DNA of 64,000 nt from Streptomyces sp. NBC_00162 (GTDB taxonomy: Bacteria > Actinomycetota > Actinomycetes > Streptomycetales > Streptomycetaceae), in assembly GCF_024611995.1 (NCBI RefSeq), contig NZ_CP102509.1, positions 5,704,001 to 5,768,000 of the forward strand, written 5' to 3'. Below, piece by piece: positions 17,221 to 26,230 of this stretch. Each line of letters opens with the position of its first letter. The stretch's first letter is position 1. The position numbers and the translations under genes are program-made. The notes beneath the pieces are model-generated. The model was not told the DNA's origin. It was given only the letters and a program-made list of their open reading frames with translations, and did not search any database.

Positions 17221-17454
17221 ATGGGTGCACACCGGCGCCGGTGCGACTGGTGCAACAACGGCACGCCGATCGTGCGGGACATGGACCCGGTCAACCCCGA
17301 CTACCAGTACTGGTGCGAGGAATGCGCGCGGGCGCTGATCATAAAAGGCGACCCGATCGAGACGTACCGTGAGCTGGAGGGGGAGCCGATCTACGGCCGG
17401 CTGCTCGACGAGCACTGCACGCTCAAGCGGTTCTATCAGTTCGCAAGAGCGTGA
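17221..17454 (+). CDS. Small zinc-ribbon protein, 77 aa
   Basis: Contains two Cys pairs, CDWC at residues 8-11 and CEEC near 32-35, spaced as a zinc ribbon, followed by an acidic helical half ending KRFYQFARA. The N-terminus GAHRRRCDWC is basic, suggesting nucleic-acid contact. It sits alone between two identical tRNA-Ala genes. No characterised family is recognised. Small proteins of this kind next to this tRNA are found in other streptomycetes as far as I recall. Confidence 0.75.
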   Translation: MGAHRRRCDWCNNGTPIVRDMDPVNPDYQYWCEECARALIIKGDPIETYRELEGEPIYGRLLDEHCTLKRFYQFARA

Positions 17455-17501
17455 CGGATAGGTCAAATCGGGCATGGCCTTCGGTCGACGGAAACCGATT
17501 T

Positions 17502-17529
17502 TTGGACCAGGGCCATGACCGTGTAATGT
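17502..17529 (+). promoter_or_regulatory. Promoter of the second tRNA-Ala
   Basis: TTGGAC (17502-17507), a 16-nt spacer and TAATGT (17524-17529), about 50 nt upstream of the tRNA. Good match to the housekeeping consensus in an A/T-richer stretch. Confidence 0.55.
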
Positions 17530-17583
17530 TTGGGACGTCGCCAAGGAGAGCCGGAAACGGAAGCCGGGCGGCAGGCAAGACAA

Positions 17584-17656
17584 GGGGCTATAGCTCAGTT
17601 GGTAGAGCGCCTGCATGGCATGCAGGAGGTCAGGAGTTCAATTCTCCTTAGCTCCA
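17584..17656 (+). tRNA. tRNA-Ala (GGC anticodon), copy 2
   Basis: All 73 bases are identical to the copy at 17005-17077, including the G3-U70 pair, anticodon GGC and discriminator A73. It has its own promoter and terminator. Confidence 0.96.
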
Positions 17657-17662
17657 CAGTGA

Positions 17663-17697
17663 AGAAGCGGGCCACCCGGATCGGGTGGCCCGCTTCT
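17663..17697 (+). terminator. Terminator after the second tRNA-Ala
   Basis: A 15-bp perfect stem (GAAGCGGGCCACCCG 17664-17678 with its complement 17682-17696) and a 3-nt loop, 7 nt after the tRNA. Confidence 0.85.
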
Positions 17698-17749
17698 CGT
17701 CGTGTGCTCACCGTTCGGAACGGCAGAGCGTCGGCGGGGGCCGCTGCGG

Positions 17750-17761
17750 TACCCTGACGCC
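17750..17761 (+). promoter_or_regulatory. -10 box of the leuS leader transcript
   Basis: TACCCT at 17750-17755 ends 6 nt before the leader ATG at 17762. The leader peptide is therefore probably translated from a leaderless mRNA. Confidence 0.55.
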
Positions 17762-17800
17762 ATGCGTGCCGTACGCCTTCTGCTTACCGAGCCGCGCTGA
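17762..17800 (+). CDS. Leu-rich leader peptide of leuS (12 aa)
   Basis: Encodes [12 protein letters not shown] then TGA. Residues 6-8 are three consecutive Leu codons (CTT CTG CTT), two of them CTT, a codon rarely used in this GC-rich sequence. It lies directly after a -10 box and upstream of an intrinsic terminator and leuS. This is the layout of a ribosome-mediated attenuator: stalling on Leu codons when charged tRNA-Leu is scarce would change downstream RNA folding. The peptide itself probably has no other job. The competing antiterminator pairing was not worked out in detail. Confidence 0.7.
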   Translation: MRAVRLLLTEPR

Positions 17801-17841
17801 TCAGTACCGACCCTTCCAGACGGTCGGCATCGGCGCGGCGT

Positions 17842-17865
17842 CCCCTCCTGTGCGAGGGGTTTTTT
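17842..17865 (+). terminator. Attenuator terminator upstream of leuS
   Basis: CCCCTC (17842-17847), a 6-nt loop and GAGGGG (17854-17859), then six U residues. It lies 41 nt after the leader stop and 50 nt before the leuS ATG. A U-tailed terminator inside a 5' leader indicates regulated read-through. Confidence 0.8.
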
Positions 17866-17915
17866 CGTTTGGGCAGGCAGAGACGGCAGAGACGATCGAT
17901 GGAGCTTCAGAAATC

Positions 17916-20801
17916 ATGAGCGAGACGAACACCCCGGCCCCCGAGGCGGCCGAGGGGCACCGTTACACGGCTGCCATGGCCGCCGACATCGAGGCACGCT
18001 GGCAGGACGTATGGGACGCGCAGGGCACGTACGAGGCCCCGAACCCGACGGGTGACCTGGCCGGTACTGATTCAATTCAGGCGGCCGCGGTGGTCGCACG
18101 GCCCAAGAAGTTCATCATGGACATGTTCCCGTACCCGTCCGGCGCGGGGCTGCACGTCGGCCACCCGCTCGGGTACATCGCCACCGATGTCTTCGCCCGC
18201 CACCAGCGGATGACCGGGCACAACGTCCTGCACACCCTGGGCTTCGACGCCTTCGGCCTGCCGGCCGAGCAGTACGCGGTGCAGACCGGTACGCACCCGC
18301 GCGTGTCGACCGAGGCGAACATCGAGAACATGAAGGTCCAGCTGCGCCGGCTGGGCCTGGGCCACGACAAGCGCCGGTCCTTCGCGACGATCGACCCGGA
18401 CTACTACAAGTGGACCCAGTGGATCTTCCTGCAGATCTACAACTCCTGGTACGACACGGACGCGCGCAAGGCCCGTCCGATCGCCGAGCTGGTCGCCGAC
18501 TTCGAGAGCGGCTCCCGTGAGGTGCCCGGAGGCCGCGCCTGGGCGGACCTGACCGCGGGCGAGCGGGCCGACGTACTGAACGAGTACCGGCTGGCGTACT
18601 CCTCGGACGCGCCCGTCAACTGGTGCCCCGGGCTGGGCACCGTACTGGCCAACGAGGAGGTCACCTCCGACGGCCGTTCCGAGCGCGGCAACTTCCCGGT
18701 CTTCAAGGCCAAGCTGAGCCAGTGGAACATGCGCATCACCGCCTACGCGGACCGGCTGCTGGACGACCTGGACGCGCTGGACTGGCCCGAGGCCATCAAG
18801 CTGCAGCAGCGGAACTGGATCGGCCGCAGCGAGGGCGCGCGCGTCGACTTCCCGCTGGGCGACGAGGCGATCACCGTCTTCACCACCCGCCCGGACACCC
18901 TGTTCGGCGCCACCTACATGGTGCTGGCGCCCGAGCACCCGCTGGTCGAGAAGTTCATTCCGGCCGCCTGGCCCGAGGGCACCCACGAGGTGTGGACCGG
19001 CGGACACGCCACGCCGGCCGACGCCGTCACCGCGTACCGCAAGCAGGCCGCCTCGAAGTCCGACGTCGAGCGTCAGGCCGAGGCCAAGGACAAGACCGGT
19101 GTCTTCACCGGTGAGTACGCGGTCAACCCGGTCAGCGGCGAGAAGGTCCCGGTCTTCATCGCCGACTACGTGCTGATGGGCTACGGCACCGGCGCGATCA
19201 TGGCCGTACCGGCGCACGACGGCCGCGACTTCGAGTTCGCGCGCGCCTTCGAGCTGCCGATGCGCTGCGTCGTGCAGCCGAACGACGGGCGGGGCACCGA
19301 CCCGGCCGAGTGGGACGACGCCTTCGTCTCCTCCGAGGCGAAGCTGGTCAACTCCGCTGGCGAGGGCATCTCCCTGGACGGCCTGGGCGTCGTCGAGGCC
19401 AAGGCCGCCATCACCGACTGGCTGGCCGGGCGCGGCATCGGCGAGGGCACGGTCAACTTCCGGCTGCGCGACTGGCTGTTCAGCCGCCAGCGCTACTGGG
19501 GCGAGCCCTTCCCGATCGTCTATGACGAGGACGGCGTCGCCCACCCGCTGCCCGAGTCGATGCTGCCGCTGGAGCTGCCGGAGGTCGAGGACTACTCGCC
19601 GCGCACCTTCGAGCCGGACGACGCCACCTCCAAGCCGGAGACCCCGCTGTCCCGCAAGGCGGACTGGGTCGAGGTCGAGCTGGACCTGGGCCGCGGCGAG
19701 GGCGTCAAGCGCTACCGGCGCGAGACCAACACCATGCCGAACTGGGCCGGTTCCTGCTGGTACGAGCTGCGCTACCTGGACCCGAACAACTCCGAGGCGC
19801 TGGTCGACCCGGCGATCGAGCAGTACTGGATGGGCCCGCGCGAGGGTCAGCCGCACGGCGGTGTCGACCTGTACGTGGGCGGCGCCGAGCACGCGGTGCT
19901 GCACCTGCTGTACGCCCGCTTCTGGTCGAAGGTGCTGTTCGACCTGGGTCACGTCTCGTCGGTCGAGCCGTTCCACAAGCTCTACAACCAGGGCATGATC
20001 CAGGCGTACGTCTACCGCGACGAGCGCGGCTTCCCGGTGTCGGCCACGGAGGTCGAGGAGCGCGACGGCAAGTTCTACTTCGAGGGCGAGCCGGTCAAGC
20101 GCGAGCTGGGCAAGATGGGCAAGTCCCTGAAGAACGCCGTCACGCCCGATGAGATCTGCGAGGAGTACGGCGCGGACACCCTGCGCCTGTACGAGATGGC
20201 GATGGGCCCGCTGGACGTCTCGCGCCCGTGGGACACCCGGGCCGTGGTCGGCCAGTACCGGCTGCTGCAGCGTCTGTGGCGCAACATCGTCGACGAGGAG
20301 ACCGGCCAGGTCACCGTCGTGGACGGGGAGCCCGGCGAGGACACGCTGCGCGCGCTGCACAAGGCCATCGACGGGGCTGGCTCGGACATGGCGGGGCTGC
20401 GGTTCAACACGGCCATCGCGAAGATCACCGAGCTGAACAACACCCTGACCAAGGCCGGGCGCCCGCTGGAGCGGCCGGTCGCCGAGGCGCTGGTGCGACT
20501 GGTCGCCCCGCTGGCCCCGCACATCGCGGAGGAGCTGTGGCACCGCCTGGGCCACAGCGACACGGTGGTCCACCAGGACTTCCCCGTCGCGGACCCGGCG
20601 TACGTCGTGGACGAGAGCGTGACGTGCGTGGTGCAGGTCAAGGGCAAGGTCAAGGCGCGCCTGGAGGTGCCGCCGACGATCTCGGACGCGGAGCTGGAGC
20701 AGCTGGCGGTCAGCGATGAGGGCGTGGTCGCGGCCCTGGGCGGTGCGGAGATCCGCAAGGTGATTGTGCGCGCGCCGAAGCTGGTGAACATCGTCATCTG
20801 A
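17916..20801 (+). CDS. leuS: Leucyl-tRNA synthetase (LeuS)
   Basis: Class I aminoacyl-tRNA synthetase charging tRNA-Leu. The HIGH-type motif is in [16 protein letters not shown] near residues 75-90, a CP1 editing domain occupies about 260-470 ([20 protein letters not shown]), and the KMSKS loop appears as KMGKSLKN near 735. The anticodon-binding and C-terminal domains follow. The ATG at 17916 gives 961 aa, the usual actinobacterial size. The frame stays open upstream to 17685, but that stretch covers the leader and terminator. Expression is probably controlled by the Leu leader. An extended hairpin follows the stop. Confidence 0.96.
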   Translation: MSETNTPAPEAAEGHRYTAAMAADIEARWQDVWDAQGTYEAPNPTGDLAGTDSIQAAAVVARPKKFIMDMFPYPSGAGLHVGHPLGYIATDVFARHQRMTGHNVLHTLGFDAFGLPAEQYAVQTGTHPRVSTEANIENMKVQLRRLGLGHDKRRSFATIDPDYYKWTQWIFLQIYNSWYDTDARKARPIAELVADFESGSREVPGGRAWADLTAGERADVLNEYRLAYSSDAPVNWCPGLGTVLANEEVTSDGRSERGNFPVFKAKLSQWNMRITAYADRLLDDLDALDWPEAIKLQQRNWIGRSEGARVDFPLGDEAITVFTTRPDTLFGATYMVLAPEHPLVEKFIPAAWPEGTHEVWTGGHATPADAVTAYRKQAASKSDVERQAEAKDKTGVFTGEYAVNPVSGEKVPVFIADYVLMGYGTGAIMAVPAHDGRDFEFARAFELPMRCVVQPNDGRGTDPAEWDDAFVSSEAKLVNSAGEGISLDGLGVVEAKAAITDWLAGRGIGEGTVNFRLRDWLFSRQRYWGEPFPIVYDEDGVAHPLPESMLPLELPEVEDYSPRTFEPDDATSKPETPLSRKADWVEVELDLGRGEGVKRYRRETNTMPNWAGSCWYELRYLDPNNSEALVDPAIEQYWMGPREGQPHGGVDLYVGGAEHAVLHLLYARFWSKVLFDLGHVSSVEPFHKLYNQGMIQAYVYRDERGFPVSATEVEERDGKFYFEGEPVKRELGKMGKSLKNAVTPDEICEEYGADTLRLYEMAMGPLDVSRPWDTRAVVGQYRLLQRLWRNIVDEETGQVTVVDGEPGEDTLRALHKAIDGAGSDMAGLRFNTAIAKITELNNTLTKAGRPLERPVAEALVRLVAPLAPHIAEELWHRLGHSDTVVHQDFPVADPAYVVDESVTCVVQVKGKVKARLEVPPTISDAELEQLAVSDEGVVAALGGAEIRKVIVRAPKLVNIVI

Positions 20802-20835
20802 GTCACCCGCTTGCCATGGGGGACATCCCGTACGG

Positions 20836-20870
20836 GCAGGTTGGGGGTTCGATTGGAACCCTCAACCTGC
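20836..20870 (+). terminator. Strong hairpin after leuS
   Basis: A 15-bp stem with one G-U pair (20836-20850 with 20856-20870) and a 5-nt loop, starting 34 bp after the leuS stop. There is no U tail, a form common in streptomycetes. Confidence 0.65.
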
Positions 20871-20930
20871 CTGTGGCGTTTACGGTGGAGGGGACGGACA
20901 AGAGCAGCGGGGACCGGGGAAGGGACACTC

Positions 20931-21677
20931 ATGGAGGCCGCGTTGATCATCTTCGCGCTGATGGTGCTTTTCGCCTTCCTGGGGCTGGGCGTGTACGCCA
21001 CGGTCAAGGTGGTGAAGGCGGCCAAGCGCGGCGTGGATCGTACGATCACACAGGCCCGCCGGACGGTGGAGGACACCACGCTGCGGGCCAGGAGCCTGGG
21101 CCAGGTCGGGGTCGCGGGGGCACTGGCGCAGCTGCGGCTGGACCTGCGGATGTCGATGCGGGCGACACAGCAGGCGCTGTCCGACGGGGTCCGGTCGGAT
21201 GCCTCGCTGAAGGAGTCCATCGGGCTGTTCCGGCGGCTGAGCGAGCACGGGCAGGAGCTGGACGCAGAGCTGAAGCGGCTGGAGCAGGAGCCGGACCGGC
21301 AGAGGATCGCCGAGAGCCTGCCCGACCTGCGCGAGCGCACCGCCAAGATCACGCAGGCGGCGGACTCGCTGCGGTGGGCCGCGCGGGATCGTGCGCGCCG
21401 GTTCGCGGCCGACGACCTGTCCACGCTGTCGGAGCAGATCGAGGTCGAGTCCGGGGCGCTGCGGGACTGGTCGCGGGAGTCGGTGGACGACCTGACGGCG
21501 GCGGCCGCGGCGTGGGACGCGGCGCAGGCGCAGGGTGCGGCACAGGGCGCTGCGCAGGCGCAGGCGGCGCATGGCCGGGGTGCGGGTTCGGGGCCGGGGC
21601 CGGCGGCGCTGAACCGGGCCGCTCCGGCGCCCCAGTACCCCTGGCAGAAGGCACGCCGGCCGGAGAGCACCACCTGA
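20931..21677 (+). CDS. Membrane-anchored coiled-coil protein, function unknown
   Basis: 248 aa from the ATG at 20931 with GGGGAAGGG upstream; an in-frame ATG at 20811 would place the start inside the hairpin region. The N-terminal helix (ALIIFALMVLFAFLGLGVYATV, residues 4-25) anchors it, followed by about 160 residues of charged helix with heptad character (LGQVGVAGALAQLRLDLRMSM, LSEHGQELDAELKRLEQEPD). The C-terminus is Ala/Gln/Gly-rich. No enzyme motif is seen. A gene of this type downstream of leuS is conserved in Streptomyces as I recall. Confidence 0.78.
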   Translation: MEAALIIFALMVLFAFLGLGVYATVKVVKAAKRGVDRTITQARRTVEDTTLRARSLGQVGVAGALAQLRLDLRMSMRATQQALSDGVRSDASLKESIGLFRRLSEHGQELDAELKRLEQEPDRQRIAESLPDLRERTAKITQAADSLRWAARDRARRFAADDLSTLSEQIEVESGALRDWSRESVDDLTAAAAAWDAAQAQGAAQGAAQAQAAHGRGAGSGPGPAALNRAAPAPQYPWQKARRPESTT

Positions 21678-21807
21678 TCCGGGGCGTGCGGGGCCGGATG
21701 CCGTGACCTGGGTGCCGTAGGCTCTGGCCGCTGCCGGGACCCGGTCAGCGGCCCCGCCGAGGGGCCCAGGCTGCCGTCCCACCCCCACTGGCGGTAACCT
21801 CCGGCTC

Positions 21808-22653
21808 ATGTCCCGCCATGTCGCCATCGTCACCGATTCCACGGCCTACCTGCCCCAACCGGCCATGGCGCGGCACGGAATCACCTCCGTCCCGCTCACC
21901 GTGGTACTCGGCGGCGAGGCCCTGGAGGAGGGCACCGAGATCTCGGCGCGCAGCCTCGCCCTGGCCCTGCAGAAGCGCCGTTCGGTCACCACCTCGAGGC
22001 CCAGCCCGGAGGAGTTCGTCCGGGCGTACCGGGCGGCCGCGGACGCGGGTGCGACCGGCATCGTGAGCCTGCACCTGTCCGCCGAGTTCTCCGGTACCTA
22101 CGACGCCGCCGTGGTCGCGGCGAGGACCGCGCCCGTGCCCGTCCGTGTCGTGGACACCGGCATGGTCGCGATGGCCCTCGGTTTCTGCGCGCTCGCCGCC
22201 GCCGAGGTGGCCGAGGCGGGCGGTTCCGTCGACGAGGCGGTGGCCGCCGCCGAGAAGCGGGCGGCGAACATGTCCGCGTACTTCTACGTCGACACCCTCG
22301 ACTACCTCCGCCGCGGCGGGCGGATCGGGGCCGCCCAGGCCCTCCTCGGCTCGGCCCTGGCGGTGAAGCCGCTGCTGACCCTGGCCGACGGGCGGATCGA
22401 GATGCTGGAGAAGGTGCGTACGGCCTCCAAGGCCATCGCCCGCCTGGAGGAGCTGGCCGTGGAGCGCGCCGGGTCGGGCAGCGTCGATGTGGCGGTTCAC
22501 CACCTGGCGGCGCCGGAGCGTGCTGAGAAGCTCGCCCAGCGGCTGCGGGAACGCATTCCTGGGCTGGTCGAACTGCACGTCAGCGAGGTCGGTGCGGTGA
22601 TCGGCGCGCACACCGGGCCGGGGCTGCTGGCGGCGGTCGTCTCGCCGCGCTGA
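21808..22653 (+). CDS. DegV family fatty-acid-binding protein
   Basis: DegV/FakB-type protein, 281 aa, that binds a fatty acyl chain between two domains. The N-terminal signature VAIVTDSTAYLPQ is at residues 4-16, SRPSPEEFVRAY near 66-77, SAEFSGTYDAAVVA near 91-104, and the C-terminal VGAVIGAHTGPGLLAAVV at the end. No FakA kinase gene is nearby, so a role in exogenous fatty-acid phosphorylation is uncertain. TAACCT ends 7 nt before the ATG with no ribosome site, indicating a leaderless mRNA. Confidence 0.9.
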   Translation: MSRHVAIVTDSTAYLPQPAMARHGITSVPLTVVLGGEALEEGTEISARSLALALQKRRSVTTSRPSPEEFVRAYRAAADAGATGIVSLHLSAEFSGTYDAAVVAARTAPVPVRVVDTGMVAMALGFCALAAAEVAEAGGSVDEAVAAAEKRAANMSAYFYVDTLDYLRRGGRIGAAQALLGSALAVKPLLTLADGRIEMLEKVRTASKAIARLEELAVERAGSGSVDVAVHHLAAPERAEKLAQRLRERIPGLVELHVSEVGAVIGAHTGPGLLAAVVSPR

Positions 22654-22829
22654 ACAGCGGGGCGGAGCCGAGCACGGGGCTGAGCGCCGGGGCGAGCACG
22701 GGGCTGAGCGTTGTGTGGATCGCCGTGCGGATCACCGGAACGAGTGGCACGGATATCCACAACGGGGCTGTTGTCCACCGGAATTGAGGGTTCCGAACGG
22801 GGGTCGGGATTCGTACCTACCGTCGTGGC

Positions 22830-23726
22830 ATGACTCTTCGAACGCGTACTTCGCCTCCGTCGGGCGCCACCAGCGGCCCGGGCCGACCCCGTCTCTCCGA
22901 CGGCCGTCTGCGACACCGCCGCGGCCATGGCCTCCGCCGCGGCCACCGGGCCCCTCATGCGGAGCCGGAAGCCGTGCGCCGTCGGGCCGAAGCCCTGCTC
23001 GGCGGCAGCAGTCCGCCGCCGCCCCCGCCCGAGGCCGATCCCGGGCCCCCGGCCGAGGAGACCGCCGGGCTGTCTCCCGATGTGGCGCGGAGGCTGGCCC
23101 TGCGGGAGCGGCTGCCGGTGTGGTTCCAGGCCCGCTGCGGGGTCGAGCCGCGCACGGTGGCCGCGGCCGGGGTGGTGCTGGTCATCGCGGTCGGCTTCGC
23201 CGCGCAGCAGTTCTGGTCGGCCCGGCCGAGGCCGGTGACAGCGCCCGCGGTGATCACCCCGGCGGCGGCGCCGGCTGCGGCCGCGGCGACCGCACCGCCC
23301 CTGGCGGGAGGCGCCGCGCGGGTCGTCGTCGACATCGGCGGCAAGGTCCGGGACCCGGGCGTACGGCGGCTGCCTGCGGGTTCGCGGGTCGAGGACGCAC
23401 TGGCCGCCGCGGGGGGTGTGCGGCCCGGTACGGACACCACCGGACTGAACAGGGCCCGGGTGCTGGTGGACGGCGAGCAGGTGCTCGTGGGAGCCCCTGC
23501 GCAGCCTCCGCCGGGCGGGGGAGGGCCGAGTCCGGGCCCGCTCAGCCTCGGCTCGGCCACCGTCGAGCAGCTGGACGGCCTGCCGGGGGTCGGGCCGGTG
23601 CTGGCGCAGCACATCGTGGACTTTCGCACCGCCCGCGGGGGCTTCCGCTCCGTGGAGGAGCTCCGGCAGGTCAACGGGATCGGCGAACGGCGCTTCGCCG
23701 ACCTGCGCACGCTGGTGCGGCCGTGA
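22830..23726 (+). CDS. ComEA-like helix-hairpin-helix DNA-binding protein
   Basis: DNA-uptake protein, 298 aa. The Arg/Pro-rich cytoplasmic N-terminus of about 105 residues is long. One membrane helix lies near 110-128, a SLBB domain at about 165-215 (VVVDIGGKVRDPGVRRL) and a double helix-hairpin-helix domain at about 232-296 (LDGLPGVGPVLAQHIVDFR, VNGIGERRFADLRTLV). In other bacteria ComEA binds incoming DNA and hands it to ComEC, the next gene. TACCGT ends 6 nt before the ATG, so it is probably leaderless. The stop overlaps a GTGA that would be the expected comEC start. Confidence 0.9.
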   Translation: MTLRTRTSPPSGATSGPGRPRLSDGRLRHRRGHGLRRGHRAPHAEPEAVRRRAEALLGGSSPPPPPPEADPGPPAEETAGLSPDVARRLALRERLPVWFQARCGVEPRTVAAAGVVLVIAVGFAAQQFWSARPRPVTAPAVITPAAAPAAAAATAPPLAGGAARVVVDIGGKVRDPGVRRLPAGSRVEDALAAAGGVRPGTDTTGLNRARVLVDGEQVLVGAPAQPPPGGGGPSPGPLSLGSATVEQLDGLPGVGPVLAQHIVDFRTARGGFRSVEELRQVNGIGERRFADLRTLVRP

Positions 23727-23763
23727 ACCGCCTCGAGGCCGCGGGGCCGGCGGACTCCGCCTG

Positions 23764-26173
23764 GTGGCGCCGGCCCTGGCCGCCTGGGCGGCGGCCGCCC
23801 TCGCCCTGGACGCGCCCGCCGGACCGACCGCCGTCGGGGTGGGCGTGGGCGTGGCCGGAGCGGGGCTGCTGCTCCTGACCGGGTGCCGGAGTCCCGGACC
23901 CCGGTGGAGAGCCGCCCCGGCGTTGGCCGCGGCCCTGCTGTGCGCCTGCGCGGGGGCCGGGGTGGCCGGGCTCCAGCGGGCCGAGGCACGGGCCGGGCCC
24001 GTGGCGGAACTGGCCCGGGAGCACGCCCGAGTCCTCGCGGAGCTCACCGTCGGTTCCGATCCGCGGGTCACCCGGAGGGGAAGCGGGCCGCCGGTGGTGG
24101 TGCTGGACGCGGTGGTGACCGGGGTGACCGGGCCCGACGGGGCGCGGACCCGGGTCGAGACCCCGGTGCGGGTGCTGGCCGGGCACCCCGGATGGGCCCG
24201 GCTGCTGCCCTCCACCCGGGTGGCGGTCGTCGCCCGGCTGGCCCCGGCGCGGGAGGGCGAGCGGGCCGCGGCACTGCTGCGGCCGGCCGGTGACACCCCG
24301 CCTGCGGTGACCGGCGGCCCGGACACCGCGCAGCGGCTCGCCGGGCGATTGCGGGCCGGGCTGCGCGAGGCCACCGAGGGGCTGACGCCGGATGCCAGGG
24401 CCCTGCTGCCGGGGCTGGTCGTCGGGGACACGTCCAGGGTTCCGCCCGATCTGCACGAGGCCTTCAAGGCCACCGACCTGCTGCACCTGCTGGCCGTGTC
24501 CGGGTCCAACCTGACCGTGGTCCTGTTCCTGCTCATCGGGCCCCCGGCCCGTGCGCAGCAGGCCGAGCGGCGCGGGCTGGCGCCCCGGCTCGGGCTCTCG
24601 CTGCGGGCCACCGCCCTGTGCGGGGCGGCCCTGACGCTGGCGTTCGTGGTGGTGTGCCGGCCGGAGCCGAGCGTGCTGCGGGCCGCGGCCTGCGGGGCGG
24701 TCACCCTGCTGGCCCTCGCCACGGGGCGGCGCAGGTCCCTGATCCCGGCGCTGGGCGCCGCCGTTCTGCTGCTGGTCCTCTACGACCCCTGGCTGGCCCG
24801 CAGTTACGGATTCCTGCTCTCGGTCCTGGCCACCGGCGCCCTGCTCACCCTCGCGCCCCGGTGGAGCGTGGCCCTGCGCGGGCGCGGGATGCGGCCCCGG
24901 TTCGCCGAGGCGCTGGGGGCCGCCGCGGCCGCCCAGGCGGTGTGCGCGCCCGTGGTCGCGGCGCTCTCCGCCCGGGTCAGCCTCGTGGCGGTGCCGTGCA
25001 ACCTGCTGGCCGAGCTGGCGGCCGGTCCGGCGACGGTGCTCGGCTTCGCGGCGCTCGCCGTGGCCCCGCTGTGGATGTCCGCCGCGCGGGTGCTCGCCTG
25101 GTGCGCGGGGGTGCCCGCGGGGTGGATCGCCGCCGTGGCCCGGGCCGGGGCGCGGCTCCCGGGCGCGGAACTGGCCTGGCCGGGCGGGCTCACCGGCGGG
25201 CTGCTGCTGGCCGCCGCCACGGTGGCCGTCGTACTGCTCGGCGCCCGGATCGGCAGGCGGCGGTGGGTCTGCTCCGCCCTGGCGGTGCTGCTGCTCCTGG
25301 CCGTACTGCGGCCGCCGCAGCTCACCCGTACCCTCACCGGCTGGCCGCCGCCCGACTGGAGCTACGTGCAGTGCGCCGTGGGGCAGGGGGACGCCGCGGT
25401 ACTGGCCCTCGGCCCGGGCGAGGCCCTGGTGGTGGACGCCGGGCCCGATCCCGCTCCCGTGGATGCCTGCCTGCGTGCCCTGGGCGTGCGCCGGGTGCCG
25501 ATGCTGGTGCTGACGCACTTTCACGCCGACCACGTGGGAGGCCTGTCCGGAGTGTTGCGGGGCCGGTCGGTGGGTGTGATTCAGACCACCACGCTGGAAG
25601 AGCCGCCGGGGCAGGCGCAGTTGGTCCACCGGACCGCGGCCGGCGCGGGCGTACCCGTCGTACGGGCGGTGGCGGGGGAGCGGTGGCGGGCCGGACCGCT
25701 CGAGTGGCAGGTGCTCTGGCCGCCGGCGGCCGGGCCGCCGCCCGAGGGTCCCAACGACGCGAGCGTCGCCCTGCTGGTCCGGGGTGCGGGGCTGACCCTG
25801 CTCCTGCTCGGCGATCTCGAACCGGCCGCGCAGCAGGCCCTCTTGAGGGACCATCCGCACCTGGGTCCGGTGGATGTCGTCAAGGTCGCGCACCACGGCT
25901 CCGCGCACCAGGACCCGGAGCTGTACGCGCGGCTCCGGCCCCGGCTCGCCGTGGTCCCCGTCGGCGCGGCCAATCGTTACGGGCACCCCGCACCCGGTAC
26001 GCTCGCCCGACTGCGGGAGTCGGGGGCGGCCGTACTGCGCACCGACACCGACGGGTCGATCGCCGTGTCCGGCAGCGGCCCGGAAATGCGGGTGTTTCCG
26101 GCCGGCCGGCGGCGGGAGCGTCGCGGGCATCGCGGGGGCGGTCATTCTGTTTGCCCACAACCCGGCAGCATGA
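23764..26173 (+). CDS. ComEC/Rec2 DNA-uptake channel protein, reading frame disrupted at both ends as read
   Basis: Polytopic membrane channel with a C-terminal metallo-beta-lactamase domain. The competence domain covers about 210-500 (LLHLLAVSGSNLTVVLFLL), and the MBL domain about 530-780 with LVLTHFHADHVGG and VKVAHHGSAH. The frame beginning at GTG 23764 matches the family up to about 26110, but it has no stop until 28332, running through the next two genes. The end 26173 is the first stop reachable by a one-base shift near the C-terminus and gives a family-like ~800 aa. At the 5' end the coupled GTG 23723 is in a different frame: one missing C near 23754 would explain it. Function is clear; the true ends are not. 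Confidence 0.8.
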
Positions 26174-26230
26174 TCGAATGCGTTTTCGCCAGAACGGTCC
26201 AAGTCCACACAGCACGGGGGTGCATCAGCC

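Noticed and set aside
17005..17656. Identical tRNA copies as attL/attR of an integrated element
   Set aside because: Only 0.5 kb lies between, with no integrase, excisionase or phage gene. Both tRNAs have their own promoter and terminator.
17685..17915. N-terminal extension of leuS to 17685
   Set aside because: This stretch contains the leader ORF, its promoter and the terminator, and homologues begin at the ATG 17916 region.
18072..20573. 833-aa open frame on - opposite leuS
   Set aside because: Antisense shadow of a well-conserved synthetase; no start region or family match.
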